Part shown: positions 8,289-17,384 of the stretch, in pieces | Layout: each line of letters opens with the position of its first letter | Position numbering within the stretch: the stretch's first letter is position 1 | Assembly: GCA_963822255.1 (NCBI GenBank) | Contig: CAWGGV010000006.1 | Coordinates: 248,001-312,000 of the forward strand | Source of the DNA: UBA7803 sp963822255 | GTDB lineage: Bacteria > Pseudomonadota > Gammaproteobacteria > Pseudomonadales > Azotimanducaceae | Direction: 5' to 3' | Length of the DNA: 64,000 bases | Made by a program: the position numbers and the translations under genes | Notes under the pieces: model-generated | What the model saw: the letters and a program-made list of their open reading frames with translations, nothing else | What the model was told of the DNA's origin: nothing | The model's database searches: none

Positions 8289-9422
8289 TCAGTGCGCGGT
8301 ACCGCAGTCGGTGCGGCGCAGCACCACACGACGGTTCTGGGCACGCCCCTCTTCCGTGGCGTTGCTCGCTACCGGGTCCGCTTCACCATAGCCGTTGACC
8401 CCGAACCGGTCACCCAGGTTGACACCCTGCGACCTCACGTAATCCGCCACCGCCTGGGCTCGACGCTTCGACAGATCGACGTTGTAGGCTTCCGTGCCCG
8501 TGCTGTCCGTATAGCCGTCTACCTCTCCCGCGATGAAGGCGACCTTCGAATTCTTCAACACAGGGATGATCGCGTCGATTTTCGCCTTGTCGTCGGCGTG
8601 CAACTCGGCCGAGTTGAGCGGAAAGTCCAGCGCCAGCACGAAGTCGCAGTCGCAACCGCTATCGTCGGCGCGCGCACCGGCCGGGGTACTCGGACACTGG
8701 TCGTTCGCATCGCACACGCCGTCCTGGTCGGCGTCGGGACACTTGGCCGGCGTTTCAGCGACAACCGGTGCGGGTTTGGGCACAGGGGCAGGTGCAGGCG
8801 CCTCGACAACGGGGACCGGTTTCGCTTTCTCATGGAAGAACGTGTACGTGAGGCCGCCCGAGACGAAGTACAGATCGTCGAGTTTGTCGACGTCGTAGGC
8901 TTCGTACTCCGCACGAACGGCCCAGTGGCCGAAGTTGTACGCGGCACCGGCGCCGTACGCCATCATTTCGTTGCCTTCCTGCCGCGAAAAGTGCTGCGTC
9001 GGCTGGCCCAGGACGGTCTGTTTCAGTTTCAAATCGATGTTCGCCGCGATGCCGCCGACTTTCGCGAACACGTCGAAGTTCCCCAGCGGAAGGGTCCCCA
9101 CCAGGAACCCTTCCCAGCCGTTGGCGCTGACTTCGGCCTGGCCGGTCGTAGTGCCCTGCAAGAAGTTCTGCGACGAACTGCCCAACTCCACATAGCCGCC
9201 TTCCACGCCGAGCCACGGCAGGAAGTTGTAGCCGACGAAGCCTTTATAGCCGGTTTCATCTTTGTCGTAGTGGACCGTGCCCCCGGGCAGATCAGCCGAC
9301 GCTTTTGCCGTGCTCTGACCGGCGCTTCCGCCGATGTAGAAGCCGGGTTCAGCCGCGAAGGTTGCCCCGGCAGACGCCATTGCGACCAAGCCCGTAGCGA
9401 TTACTGATCCAGTGATCTTCAT
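8289..9422 (-). CDS. OmpA family outer-membrane protein (beta-barrel, calcium-type linker, peptidoglycan-binding domain)
   Basis: A 377-residue protein. It has a Sec signal peptide ending ATFAA, then an eight-stranded barrel domain to about residue 200 (GFYIGGSAGQ ... LYFVSGGLTYTF), a Pro/Ala/Val-rich hinge, and a thrombospondin type-3-like Asp-rich segment with paired Cys (CPDADQDGVCDANDQCP). The C-terminal OmpA/MotB domain carries the peptidoglycan motif NVDLSKRRAQAVADYVRSQG and NRRV. It anchors the outer membrane to the cell wall. It faces the decayed-gene strip at its 3' end. Confidence 0.93.
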   Translation of the reverse strand: MKITGSVIATGLVAMASAGATFAAEPGFYIGGSAGQSTAKASADLPGGTVHYDKDETGYKGFVGYNFLPWLGVEGGYVELGSSSQNFLQGTTTGQAEVSANGWEGFLVGTLPLGNFDVFAKVGGIAANIDLKLKQTVLGQPTQHFSRQEGNEMMAYGAGAAYNFGHWAVRAEYEAYDVDKLDDLYFVSGGLTYTFFHEKAKPVPVVEAPAPAPVPKPAPVVAETPAKCPDADQDGVCDANDQCPSTPAGARADDSGCDCDFVLALDFPLNSAELHADDKAKIDAIIPVLKNSKVAFIAGEVDGYTDSTGTEAYNVDLSKRRAQAVADYVRSQGVNLGDRFGVNGYGEADPVASNATEEGRAQNRRVVLRRTDCGTAH

Positions 9423-9678
9423 TGGAGATTTCCGTTATCCGTGTTCTGGTGTTTGAATTCGAAGCACATCGGTCGGCTCATACCCGCTCGATCCGGCACG
9501 AATCGTAACGATGAGGCCGCTTGGCCACATCAGTGCTTCCACCTACGGGGACTACGTACGTGTGGATGGGCCGATCGGTGCTGATGGCGATGCAAAAGGC
9601 TGATCGACGCCAGAACTACTCGCTCGGAGCAGCGCCGCCAGATCAATCAGAGTTCAAGTGGCGCGGCGGCCTGAGCCG

Positions 9679-10923
9679 TCACCCTGTCTGCTGAAACACC
9701 GGCCAGCGGTCGGCGATGTGTCCGCCGTCCACGGCGAGCAGGTCGCCGAACTGCAGCATGACGAATTCGCTCTGGGTAGGCCGCAGAAACATGTAGTCAT
9801 CCACCTGCAGGTCCACGTCCGTGGCGGTGGTGATGGGGCTTTGATTGGTGCTTTCGTAGATCTGCTTGCCGATCTTCGCCGGGGAGACCATGCGCGCCTT
9901 CCAGTACCCGCCATAGATGTAGTACAGGCGTGCCATGTCCGGCGGCGGATTCTCCAGGAAGGGATTGCCGTCGTAGCGCTTGAGAATCGGGGTGGCGATG
10001 AACAGCGCCGGAACGTTATCGGCGAGGTGAAACGTATCGAAGTCGGCGGGCTTGACCACCCCGGAGCCGGCCGCCAGATCGTTCATGGTCCGATCCCGCT
10101 CATAGATGCGCAGCGTGTGGCTGCCCGCGCCGTTCAAGGTCATGCGCTCAGCAGCGAACCCGGCCGCTCGGAGGCGATCGATGCAGCCGCCATACTGCGC
10201 CAGCACCTGCTGCACGGCCGGATGCTGGAGATCCGCCTTCAGGCCCGTGAGCTGCGCCTCGTAGCCCATGAGGCCCGCCAAGGTCAGGTGCCGGGGGTCG
10301 CTGCGGATCACCTCGAGCACCGGGTCGAGAGCTTCAGGCTCGGGAAACCCGCCGCGATGCAGCCCCACGTCGATTTCCAGGTTCACCCGCATTCTCGTTC
10401 CGAGCTGTCGAGCGAGCGCCTGGTACTGCAGCAGCCGCTCCTGCGTATCGATCAGCCATTGGACCTTCGAGCCGGGATCGTAGCGGCTGTCGCCGAGCTT
10501 GGCGTAGTAGGTGCGCGCCGCCGCGATGGGCATCGGCTTGCCGAGCAGCGCATCCGCGCCGGGGAACGCCTCGGCGACGGCGTTCAGGAACGGCTGATGA
10601 AACACCATGAGCGAGGTCGTACGGGCTCGGCTCATGACGTGCTGCAGCAGGGGTACCGACGGCAACGACTTCACCACCACCCGATACGTCTTCTCAGGGC
10701 CCACCGACCGGCTGATCACGTCGATGTTGTGATTCATCCGCGGCACGTCCACCAGCATGACGGGCCGTCCCGGGCCTTCACGCTTCAGCAGATCATTGAG
10801 CCCGGAGAAGTAGGCATCGTGCCCGCCGGCCCGCGCGCGGCCGAACGCCGTCGGCGCCCACAGCAGGTTGCCGGCGGCCAGGCTCGCCGCCGCCTGCAGC
10901 CATTCCCGTCGATTCATCCCCAT
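9679..10923 (-). CDS. Exported PLP enzyme of the D-threonine aldolase/alanine racemase N-terminal fold
   Basis: A 414-residue protein starting with a twin-arginine signal (MNRREWLQAAASLAAG). The fold-type III barrel has the PLP lysine in VVVKSLPSVPLLQHV (about Lys85) and barrel motifs NLEIDVGLHRGG and GLMGYEAQLTG. The end reads GDLLAVDGGHIADRW, where D-threonine aldolases place metal ligands. The ATG at 10923 has GGAGG five bases upstream; an earlier GTG overlaps that site and is less likely. It is the last gene of the TonB receptor/cytochrome/oxidase operon, 10 bases after the oxidase stop. A periplasmic location for this fold is unusual; substrate is unknown. Confidence 0.8.
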   Translation of the reverse strand: MGMNRREWLQAAASLAAGNLLWAPTAFGRARAGGHDAYFSGLNDLLKREGPGRPVMLVDVPRMNHNIDVISRSVGPEKTYRVVVKSLPSVPLLQHVMSRARTTSLMVFHQPFLNAVAEAFPGADALLGKPMPIAAARTYYAKLGDSRYDPGSKVQWLIDTQERLLQYQALARQLGTRMRVNLEIDVGLHRGGFPEPEALDPVLEVIRSDPRHLTLAGLMGYEAQLTGLKADLQHPAVQQVLAQYGGCIDRLRAAGFAAERMTLNGAGSHTLRIYERDRTMNDLAAGSGVVKPADFDTFHLADNVPALFIATPILKRYDGNPFLENPPPDMARLYYIYGGYWKARMVSPAKIGKQIYESTNQSPITTATDVDLQVDDYMFLRPTQSEFVMLQFGDLLAVDGGHIADRWPVFQQTG

Positions 10924-10933
10924 GGCCACCTCC

Positions 10934-12298
10934 TCAATCGATGAACAGGCGGCGCAGGTGGTCGTTCAGCATGCGGCCTGTCGGATCCAGGGATTCGCGT
11001 ACGGCGCGGAAGTCGTCGAACCGCGGATAGAGCGTTCGCAGGCGCGCCGCGTCCAGGCTGTGCACCTTCCCCCAATGGGGCCTGCCGCCGTACTTCCAGA
11101 AGATGGGCTCGATCAGATCGAAGTAGGGCCGGTAGTCCATGCTGGCCGTACGGTGGATGGAAATCGCCGCATGGTCCTCGTCGCCTGACGACATGCCGAG
11201 CCACGTGTCGTCCCGGCGCACGTACCGGTACTCCAATGGGAACAGCACGTCCACCTTACGGTCCTCGATGGTTCGCAACACCTCGCGCAGGCACTCGGCG
11301 CCGGCATCGAGCGGCACCGAGTATTCCATCTCGTTGAAGCGGTCGTTGCGGACGTGGGTGAGAATCCGGTAGGACACGTCCACGGCTTCCGTGGGCTCAA
11401 TCTGCTGCGCCATGGCGTTGATCAGCGGCTTGCGCTCTCCCGGCGGCACGGTAGCCCAGTGCGCCATCGCATCCGAGAAAGCGGCAGCATCGCCCGGATC
11501 CGGTGGCGGATTGTTCACCGGCTGGTCGGTCTCGTCGATCGCCAGGGTCAGCGCGTAGTCCGAATGGGTGAGCGGGAACATCTCGAAATGACGATGGCGG
11601 GCTGCCGACTCGTCGAAATGCTCGAGCACCTCCTCCGTCGGCTGCACCCAGTTGCGGGCCTTGAGCCGGTAGCTCCGGCGGTTCTGCAAGGTCAGCCGGG
11701 TCACCACCCCGAGGCTCCCGAGGCTGACCCGGGCGGCGCCGAACAGCGCCGGCGTGCGCCTCGCGTCCACGTCGACAACGCCGCCCGTGGGAGTGATCAG
11801 CCGCAATCCGGTGACGTACCCCGAGAGACAGGTGAAGCCGATGCCGGTGCCGTGGGTCCCGGTGGCGGTCGCGCCCGCCAAGGTCTGGCGATCGATGTCG
11901 GGCAGCACGAACATGCCCTGCCCGACGGCTTCGAGGGGCGCACCGAGATCGCCGAGGCGGCTACCGCCGCCGATGGTCGCCTGCAGCCGCTCCGCGTCGG
12001 AATCGAGCACCCCGGCCAGGTGGTCGACCACGATCAGATGGCCGTCGGTCGGTACCAGCGGCGTGAACGAATGGCCCGAACCCACCGGCCGCACCGGACC
12101 GCGGGTGCTGGCCAGGAAGCTGGCCAGATCGTGCTCGGTAGCCGGCACGAAGCGCCCGGCAGGATGACAGGACTGGCCGCCCGACCAGTTGCGCCACGGC
12201 AGGGCTTCTTGGCCGCCGGCGCGCGCCCGGCCGACCGCGCCGAACAGGCACGACAGGGCGCTGGCGGCGAGCACACGGCGGCGGCTGAGGCCCGTCAT
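10934..12298 (-). CDS. Tat-exported FAD-linked D-arabinono-1,4-lactone (L-gulonolactone-type) oxidase
   Basis: A 454-residue flavoprotein. The N-terminus has a twin-arginine signal (LSRRRVLAASALSCLFGA). The PCMH-type FAD domain follows with VGSGHSF, where His76 is the expected covalent FAD attachment site, and GATATGTHGTG. The C-terminal ALO domain ends with the family mark GGRPHWGK. Family members oxidise aldonolactones and pass electrons to oxygen or cytochrome c. Its start overlaps the cytochrome c stop by ATGA, suggesting translational coupling and a cytochrome as electron acceptor. Confidence 0.88.
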   Translation of the reverse strand: MTGLSRRRVLAASALSCLFGAVGRARAGGQEALPWRNWSGGQSCHPAGRFVPATEHDLASFLASTRGPVRPVGSGHSFTPLVPTDGHLIVVDHLAGVLDSDAERLQATIGGGSRLGDLGAPLEAVGQGMFVLPDIDRQTLAGATATGTHGTGIGFTCLSGYVTGLRLITPTGGVVDVDARRTPALFGAARVSLGSLGVVTRLTLQNRRSYRLKARNWVQPTEEVLEHFDESAARHRHFEMFPLTHSDYALTLAIDETDQPVNNPPPDPGDAAAFSDAMAHWATVPPGERKPLINAMAQQIEPTEAVDVSYRILTHVRNDRFNEMEYSVPLDAGAECLREVLRTIEDRKVDVLFPLEYRYVRRDDTWLGMSSGDEDHAAISIHRTASMDYRPYFDLIEPIFWKYGGRPHWGKVHSLDAARLRTLYPRFDDFRAVRESLDPTGRMLNDHLRRLFID

Positions 12299-12699
12299 CG
12301 GGCGTCCTCCGGCGCCGACGGAGGCAGCATGAACTCGATCATGGCGATCAGATCATCGCGTTCGCACGACATGCAGTAACCGAGCGGCGGCATGTTGTTG
12401 AATCCTTCGATTGCGTGCTCGAGGAGCGCGGACCGGCCCTGCGCGAGACGCGGCATCCACTCCTGCGCGTTACCCACTCTGGGCGCTCCGCCGTTACCCG
12501 TGACGTGGCATAGCGCGCAGCTGTGAGACCACTGCCAGGCACGCTCGGCGTTCAGCGCCGCAGCCCCCGCCAACGGCGCGGCCTCCGCCACGGCCGGCTC
12601 ATCCGGCGGCGATGGGGGTGCCGCGTCGCGGGACCCTGCGCAACCGCCGAGCAGCGCGGCGAGCACTACGGGGAGCAACGGTAGGTCGATGATTTTCAC
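12295..12699 (-). CDS. Lipoprotein cytochrome c, c5-like
   Basis: A 134-residue monohaem cytochrome. The signal ends in a lipobox (AALLGGC), predicting a lipid-anchored periplasmic protein. Haem is bound by CALCH (residues 61-65); the sixth ligand is probably the Met in NNMPPLGYCMSC, and the extra CxxC after it is typical of cytochrome c5. The GTG start at 12699 overlaps the TonB-receptor stop (GTGA), and its own stop overlaps the next start (ATGA), so the three genes are translationally coupled. It is a likely electron acceptor for the lactone oxidase. Confidence 0.85.
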   Translation of the reverse strand: MKIIDLPLLPVVLAALLGGCAGSRDAAPPSPPDEPAVAEAAPLAGAAALNAERAWQWSHSCALCHVTGNGGAPRVGNAQEWMPRLAQGRSALLEHAIEGFNNMPPLGYCMSCERDDLIAMIEFMLPPSAPEDAR

Positions 12700-14990
12700 A
12701 GGCGATAAGTCAAGTCGACGCCGAACGATCGTGGCGCGCCGAGCATCTCCTCGTTGAAGCCGAAGAACGACAGATCGAACGCATAGACCATGTAGTGCTT
12801 GTCGGCGAGGTTGCGTCCGAACGCCGAGACCTCCCATTTGCCGTCCGCCGACTTCCAGGCCACCCGTCCGTTCCACAGCCAGTAACTGCCCTGGGTGAGC
12901 AGCGGGTTGTTCAGGGCGTCGAAGTACACTTTGTCCTGATAGTTGAAGTCGGTCTGCACGGTCAACGTGCCGAGATCTCCGAGCGGAATGCCGTACTGCA
13001 CCAGGCCGTTCAAGGTGAGCTCCGGGGACATGGTCACGTCGTTGCCGGAGTAGTCTCCGGAGGGAATGACGAAGTCCTGGTACTCGGTGGACAGGACCCC
13101 GAGGCCCGCGTTGACCAGCAGCCCTTCCACAGGCAGCCATTCCAGCTCCAACTCACCGCCGTAGATCTCCGCGTCCGCTGCGTTCGAGATGGTCGAGAAT
13201 CCCACGCCATTGACGATGACGAACGCGAACACCTGCAGGTCGGAATAGTCGTAATAGAACGCGGCCCCATTGAGCCGCAAGCGATTTCCCGCGAAGGTCG
13301 ACTTGAAGCCGACCTCGTAGCTCACCAGCTTCTCCTCGTCGTACGGCGCGACCCCGTCGCTGGTGCTCTGGATGCCGCCCGCCTTGAACCCGGTGGTGAC
13401 CCCGCCGTAGAGCAGCAGGGCGTCGTTTACCTGCGCATCCAGGACTAGCCGGCCGGAGAAGTTGTCGAAGCTCTGGTGGGCACTCGCCGGATAGCCGGGT
13501 TGCGCGGGATTGCCCGCCAACGGCTCGTCGTAGAAGAAGTAGCTGTCGTGGTCGGTATCCTCGTTGGTGTAGCGCAGACCGGCGGTGAGCTTCAGCATGT
13601 CGGTGAGCTGGACCGAGCCGTCAAAGAACAGCGCAGCGCTGGTGATCTTCTGCTCGGTGCCGGACTTGGCCTTGTAGACGAACTGCTCCGGACAGAAACC
13701 GGTGGGATTGCCGGGCGGCGCCGAGCAATCGACGTTGTCGCCGACGTACAGAACCCGCAGGTCGCGCAGGATATCGAATGCCGTGTGATCGGTGGCGTCG
13801 TCCTTCAGGTAATAGGCGCCGGCGAGCCAGTTCCACCGCTGACCCTGCCGGCCGAGCCGCAGCTCCTGGGAAAAAGTCTTCTGCGTGACTGCGAGCTCGC
13901 CCGTCAGGATGTTGTTAGGGCTGGCGTCCGTTTCTTCCGGACGGAAGTCGTCGACGTCGTCGTAGGAAGTGATCGACGTCAGAACGTAGTCGCCCAACGT
14001 CAGATCTGCCGTCAGCGAACCGCCCCAGAAGTCGGTATCGTTCTTCGCCTCGAAGTCGTAATTGCCTTCCCGATAGCCGGGCGCCGCGCGCACGTCCGCG
14101 CCGTTGAAGGTGGTGTAGGGCGCCTGCTCGGAATAGCCGAGGATGTCCACGCAGCGCCTCGCGCGGATATCGGCCAACGCACACATGTTACCGCCCGCGT
14201 CCCACACGCCGAGATGGCGGTACTGCACCGAGTCGGACTTCGTCCGCCCGCCGTGGACATTGAACAAGAGGTCGAGACCGTCCACCGGCTGGGTGTCGAG
14301 CAGCACGCGCCAGGCCAGCTCATCGATGCCCTGCTGGTCGTGGCCGGTGAAGCGATTCTTCATCCAGCCGTCGGAATTGGTCTTCAGCACTGCCGCCCGG
14401 AACGCGCTTCGCTCGCCGAGAGGCCCGCCGAAGGCGCCCTCCAGCTTCGTCTGGTTCCAGCTCCCATAGCCCACGCGGGCCCAGCCGTCCCAATCCCGGC
14501 TCGGCTTCACGGATACGTAGTTCACCGCGCCGCCGGTGGCGTTTCGTCCGTAGAGCGTGCCCTGGGGTCCGCGGAGAACTTCGACCCGTTCGATGTCGAG
14601 AAGCTGAAAGATCTGGGCGGCATTGGACGAGATGTAGGTCTCGTCCATATAGGAGGCGATGGGTCCCTGATTCAGCACGCCGAAGTCGTTCAGGCCGACA
14701 CCCCGGATGAACACCGCAGGCACCCCGGTATCGCCGTTCGGATAGCCGACGCTGAAGTTGGGCGTCTGCGCCGTCACGTCCACCGATTGGCGGAATCCGA
14801 GCGCCTCGATGGCATCCGCGGTGAAAGCCGTGACGGAGATCGGCGTCTCCTGGAGGCTCTCCGCCCGCTTCTGCGCGGTGACGATCACTTCCTCGATCAC
14901 GCCGCCGGAGGACTCCTCGGGCAACGCCTCCGCGGCCACCGCCAGCGCCGCGCTTGCCACCACCAGCCGAACCAAGCCGATCCCCCTCAT
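12696..14990 (-). CDS. TonB-dependent receptor
   Basis: A 764-residue outer-membrane receptor. Signal peptide, then the TonB box EEVIVTAQKR, then a plug domain (SLQETPISVTAFTADAIEALG, IRGVGLNDFG, RVEVLRGPQGTLYGRNATGGAVN) and a 22-strand barrel ending LGAPRSFGVDLTYRL. This plug type is common in Sphingomonadales and Nevskiales receptors for organic substrates rather than siderophores. The ATG at 14990 is chosen because GGAGGTGGGG precedes it; an ATG 16 codons earlier lacks a site. It heads the operon with cytochrome c, lactone oxidase and PLP enzyme and probably imports their substrate. Confidence 0.92.
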   Translation of the reverse strand: MRGIGLVRLVVASAALAVAAEALPEESSGGVIEEVIVTAQKRAESLQETPISVTAFTADAIEALGFRQSVDVTAQTPNFSVGYPNGDTGVPAVFIRGVGLNDFGVLNQGPIASYMDETYISSNAAQIFQLLDIERVEVLRGPQGTLYGRNATGGAVNYVSVKPSRDWDGWARVGYGSWNQTKLEGAFGGPLGERSAFRAAVLKTNSDGWMKNRFTGHDQQGIDELAWRVLLDTQPVDGLDLLFNVHGGRTKSDSVQYRHLGVWDAGGNMCALADIRARRCVDILGYSEQAPYTTFNGADVRAAPGYREGNYDFEAKNDTDFWGGSLTADLTLGDYVLTSITSYDDVDDFRPEETDASPNNILTGELAVTQKTFSQELRLGRQGQRWNWLAGAYYLKDDATDHTAFDILRDLRVLYVGDNVDCSAPPGNPTGFCPEQFVYKAKSGTEQKITSAALFFDGSVQLTDMLKLTAGLRYTNEDTDHDSYFFYDEPLAGNPAQPGYPASAHQSFDNFSGRLVLDAQVNDALLLYGGVTTGFKAGGIQSTSDGVAPYDEEKLVSYEVGFKSTFAGNRLRLNGAAFYYDYSDLQVFAFVIVNGVGFSTISNAADAEIYGGELELEWLPVEGLLVNAGLGVLSTEYQDFVIPSGDYSGNDVTMSPELTLNGLVQYGIPLGDLGTLTVQTDFNYQDKVYFDALNNPLLTQGSYWLWNGRVAWKSADGKWEVSAFGRNLADKHYMVYAFDLSFFGFNEEMLGAPRSFGVDLTYRL

Positions 14991-15097
14991 CGCCCCACCT
15001 CCACCTGCCACTCGCCAGCGGAGTGTACTGCGCTGCACAGTTTCGGAATAGCTGGCATCGACGGAACTCGCAAGGCCGCGTGCATGCCTTTTCCGGT

Positions 15098-15688
15098 TCA
15101 GATCCTCACCCGCTCATCCACCTGCTCGGTGTGGCCGTCGACGTCGTAAGACATGACGATCATGTCCCTGGCTGTCCCGTCGCGATCTTCCACGTAGTCC
15201 GCCAGCAGTGCTTCGACGATGAAGCCCAGTCGCCGGAACGCCGCCTGAGCACCCCGCTGATCACTGGTCATGTTGGCCATGAGCTTCTTCAATCCGAGCT
15301 TTCGCGCCACGTCGAAGATCTCAGCCGTGAGCAGCTTGCCGAGCCCCCGCCCGCGATAGTTCGGGCTGACGTTGACCCTGATCTCGCCGACCCGCCGCGT
15401 CCAGCGGGCCCGATTCCGATGTACCGTTGCGTAGCCCACCATCTTGTCGCCGTCGTAGGCGAGCAGCGAGCTGGAGTGCCCGCCCGCGATGTTTGCCACC
15501 CATTCGTCGACCACGGCAGGGTCGGTGATGTCGACCCGCAGAAACAACAGATCGTCTTCCGGGAGACGCCTGGCGAAAGCCAGCACCGCGTCCCGATCGT
15601 CGGCGGTCATCTCCCGCAGCTCCACCTGGCCGCCATCCGTGAGCGTGACCCGCTTCGGCAGGCGGCTCGCTGCATCCGTCTCAGACAT
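15098..15688 (-). CDS. GNAT family N-acetyltransferase
   Basis: A 196-residue acetyltransferase with the acetyl-CoA pyrophosphate-binding motif A NYRGRGLGKLL, preceded by beta-4 RVGEIRVNVSP and followed by LGLKKLMANMTSDQRGAQAAFRRLGF. Acceptor unknown. It lies 18 bases beyond the stop of the wax-ester synthase and reads the same way, so they are probably cotranscribed. Confidence 0.85.
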   Translation of the reverse strand: MSETDAASRLPKRVTLTDGGQVELREMTADDRDAVLAFARRLPEDDLLFLRVDITDPAVVDEWVANIAGGHSSSLLAYDGDKMVGYATVHRNRARWTRRVGEIRVNVSPNYRGRGLGKLLTAEIFDVARKLGLKKLMANMTSDQRGAQAAFRRLGFIVEALLADYVEDRDGTARDMIVMSYDVDGHTEQVDERVRI

Positions 15689-15706
15689 CTCTCCTCCTTG
15701 CTGACG

Positions 15707-17155
15707 TCAGGCTGCGGCACTGGCCTTCTGTCGAGCCGCTTCCAGCAGCTCGACCAGGGCGGCTTCCACCAACCCCGCCATACGATCCAGGTCCGGCAAC
15801 AGGCGCGGCTCGGCGGTAAACCCGAAGATCATCTTCTGGTTGTAGCTGGTAACGGCCACGCCGTAGCCCAGCGTCCCACCGAGCATCATGATGCCGGTGC
15901 TTTCGAGCACTTCGTGACCGGCAACGTACTGCGGAACCTGAACCCCAGGGACATTGGTGCAGGTGAAGTTGAATCCGAAAAGCGGTGGCCGGAAGCCCAG
16001 GCGCGGAGGGACCGGCGGGGGATTGCGAGCGAGCCACTGGGTGGGATCCATCGGGGTGCCGACGAGTTGCAGGGGGGCCATGGCCACCGGCGGCACCGCT
16101 ACGCCGCTCTCCTGCATGAGCGTCAACGCCTGCGCCTCGCGGCGCTGTTTGATGCGCCCGGTTTCCTCGACCACCCTGTAGAGCCGCTGTACGGGGTTCA
16201 TCGTCCAGGCCGGGAGCATGGGGAAGATCGCGGACACCCGATTGCCCAGCGCGCCACCTTCCTCCTCCGCCCGCACGTTCACCGGACACATCACGCGCAG
16301 ATATCGATCGTTGGCGGGCTCGTCGTGAACGTCCAGGTATCGCGCCGCACCTTCCGTGACTACGGTGAGCACGACGTCGTTCACCGTGCCGCCGAACGCA
16401 CGACGGATCTCCCTCAGCTCGGAGAAACCGTGGGTGAACCAGCGGGTGGTGCGTTTCGGCCCCACCAGACCGGCGTTCCAGGGCGTGGCCATCGCCGGGC
16501 GCGTCACCAGCCGCGACATCGTCTCGACGGCGCGCTGCATCAGCACGCGGCTCTCCTCGTCGCGCAGCATGGTGCGTATCGGATTGTGCTGAACGAACCG
16601 CTCTGCGGTTTCGGCGATCGCCTCGCGGACGAGGTCCGCATTCGAGGGCGGCGGTGCCGGTCGCCACGGCTGGTCAGGCGGTGCCGGCGGCGACGCATCG
16701 GCTTGGAAGTCCATCAGCACGGTGGACAGGTGCACGGCGGATGCGCCGTCGATCATGGCGTGATGGACCTGCTGCAGGAGTAGTGTCCGATCCGGAACTC
16801 CGGAGACCACGAAGGTCTTCCACAGCGGTCGATTTCGATCCATCAGACCTTCATTCAGCTCGACCATCCTGGTTACCGCATCCTGCAGTGAGGTTCCGGC
16901 GGGCAGGTCCACGGGCACGATGTGATTGTGAAGGTCGAAGTCCGGATCGTCGATCCACTTGGGGTGAGCCAGGTTGAACGGCACCCAGGCCAGCTTCTGA
17001 CGGAATCGCGGCACCAGGTGCAGCCGCGCTGCCACGTGCTCGTAGTACTGCTCGCAGGGCAACACGCCGTCGACCACGCTGATGCTCGCTGTCTGCAGCG
17101 GACCGCTTGCGGTCTCGCCGTAGAGAAATCCAGCGTCACTCTCGGTCAGTCGCAT
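15707..17155 (-). CDS. Wax ester synthase/diacylglycerol acyltransferase (WS/DGAT)
   Basis: A 482-residue bifunctional acyltransferase that makes wax esters or triacylglycerol from acyl-CoA. The active-site motif HHxxxDG is HHAMIDG at residues 131-137; PLWKTFVV precedes it, and the C-terminal half has the NVPGVQVPQY and NQKMIFGF blocks of the family. The reading frame is open far upstream into a SIR2-like gene, but the ATG at 17155 has AAAGGGAGAAG just before it and starts the canonical MRLTESDAGFLY. Storage-lipid synthesis is common in marine and soil gammaproteobacteria. Confidence 0.92.
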   Translation of the reverse strand: MRLTESDAGFLYGETASGPLQTASISVVDGVLPCEQYYEHVAARLHLVPRFRQKLAWVPFNLAHPKWIDDPDFDLHNHIVPVDLPAGTSLQDAVTRMVELNEGLMDRNRPLWKTFVVSGVPDRTLLLQQVHHAMIDGASAVHLSTVLMDFQADASPPAPPDQPWRPAPPPSNADLVREAIAETAERFVQHNPIRTMLRDEESRVLMQRAVETMSRLVTRPAMATPWNAGLVGPKRTTRWFTHGFSELREIRRAFGGTVNDVVLTVVTEGAARYLDVHDEPANDRYLRVMCPVNVRAEEEGGALGNRVSAIFPMLPAWTMNPVQRLYRVVEETGRIKQRREAQALTLMQESGVAVPPVAMAPLQLVGTPMDPTQWLARNPPPVPPRLGFRPPLFGFNFTCTNVPGVQVPQYVAGHEVLESTGIMMLGGTLGYGVAVTSYNQKMIFGFTAEPRLLPDLDRMAGLVEAALVELLEAARQKASAAA

Positions 17156-17384
17156 GGCTTCTCCCTTTCCGCTCCGGACTCTCATGGTACTCCCGTGAGC
17201 CTTGCAAAGCGCTTCGGGGACGTTTTCCGTCGTTACGTGGAAATGCGACCGCCTGCGTCGCGAATGTCCTGGTATGGGCCATCGTCTCGCTGATTGGCGC
17301 GGCGGCGGGTAAAGACAGCGTCTCGTGGAACACCGATAACCAATTGAGAACACGAGGCTTTCCGGGGCTCGGCGAGGTCCATGG

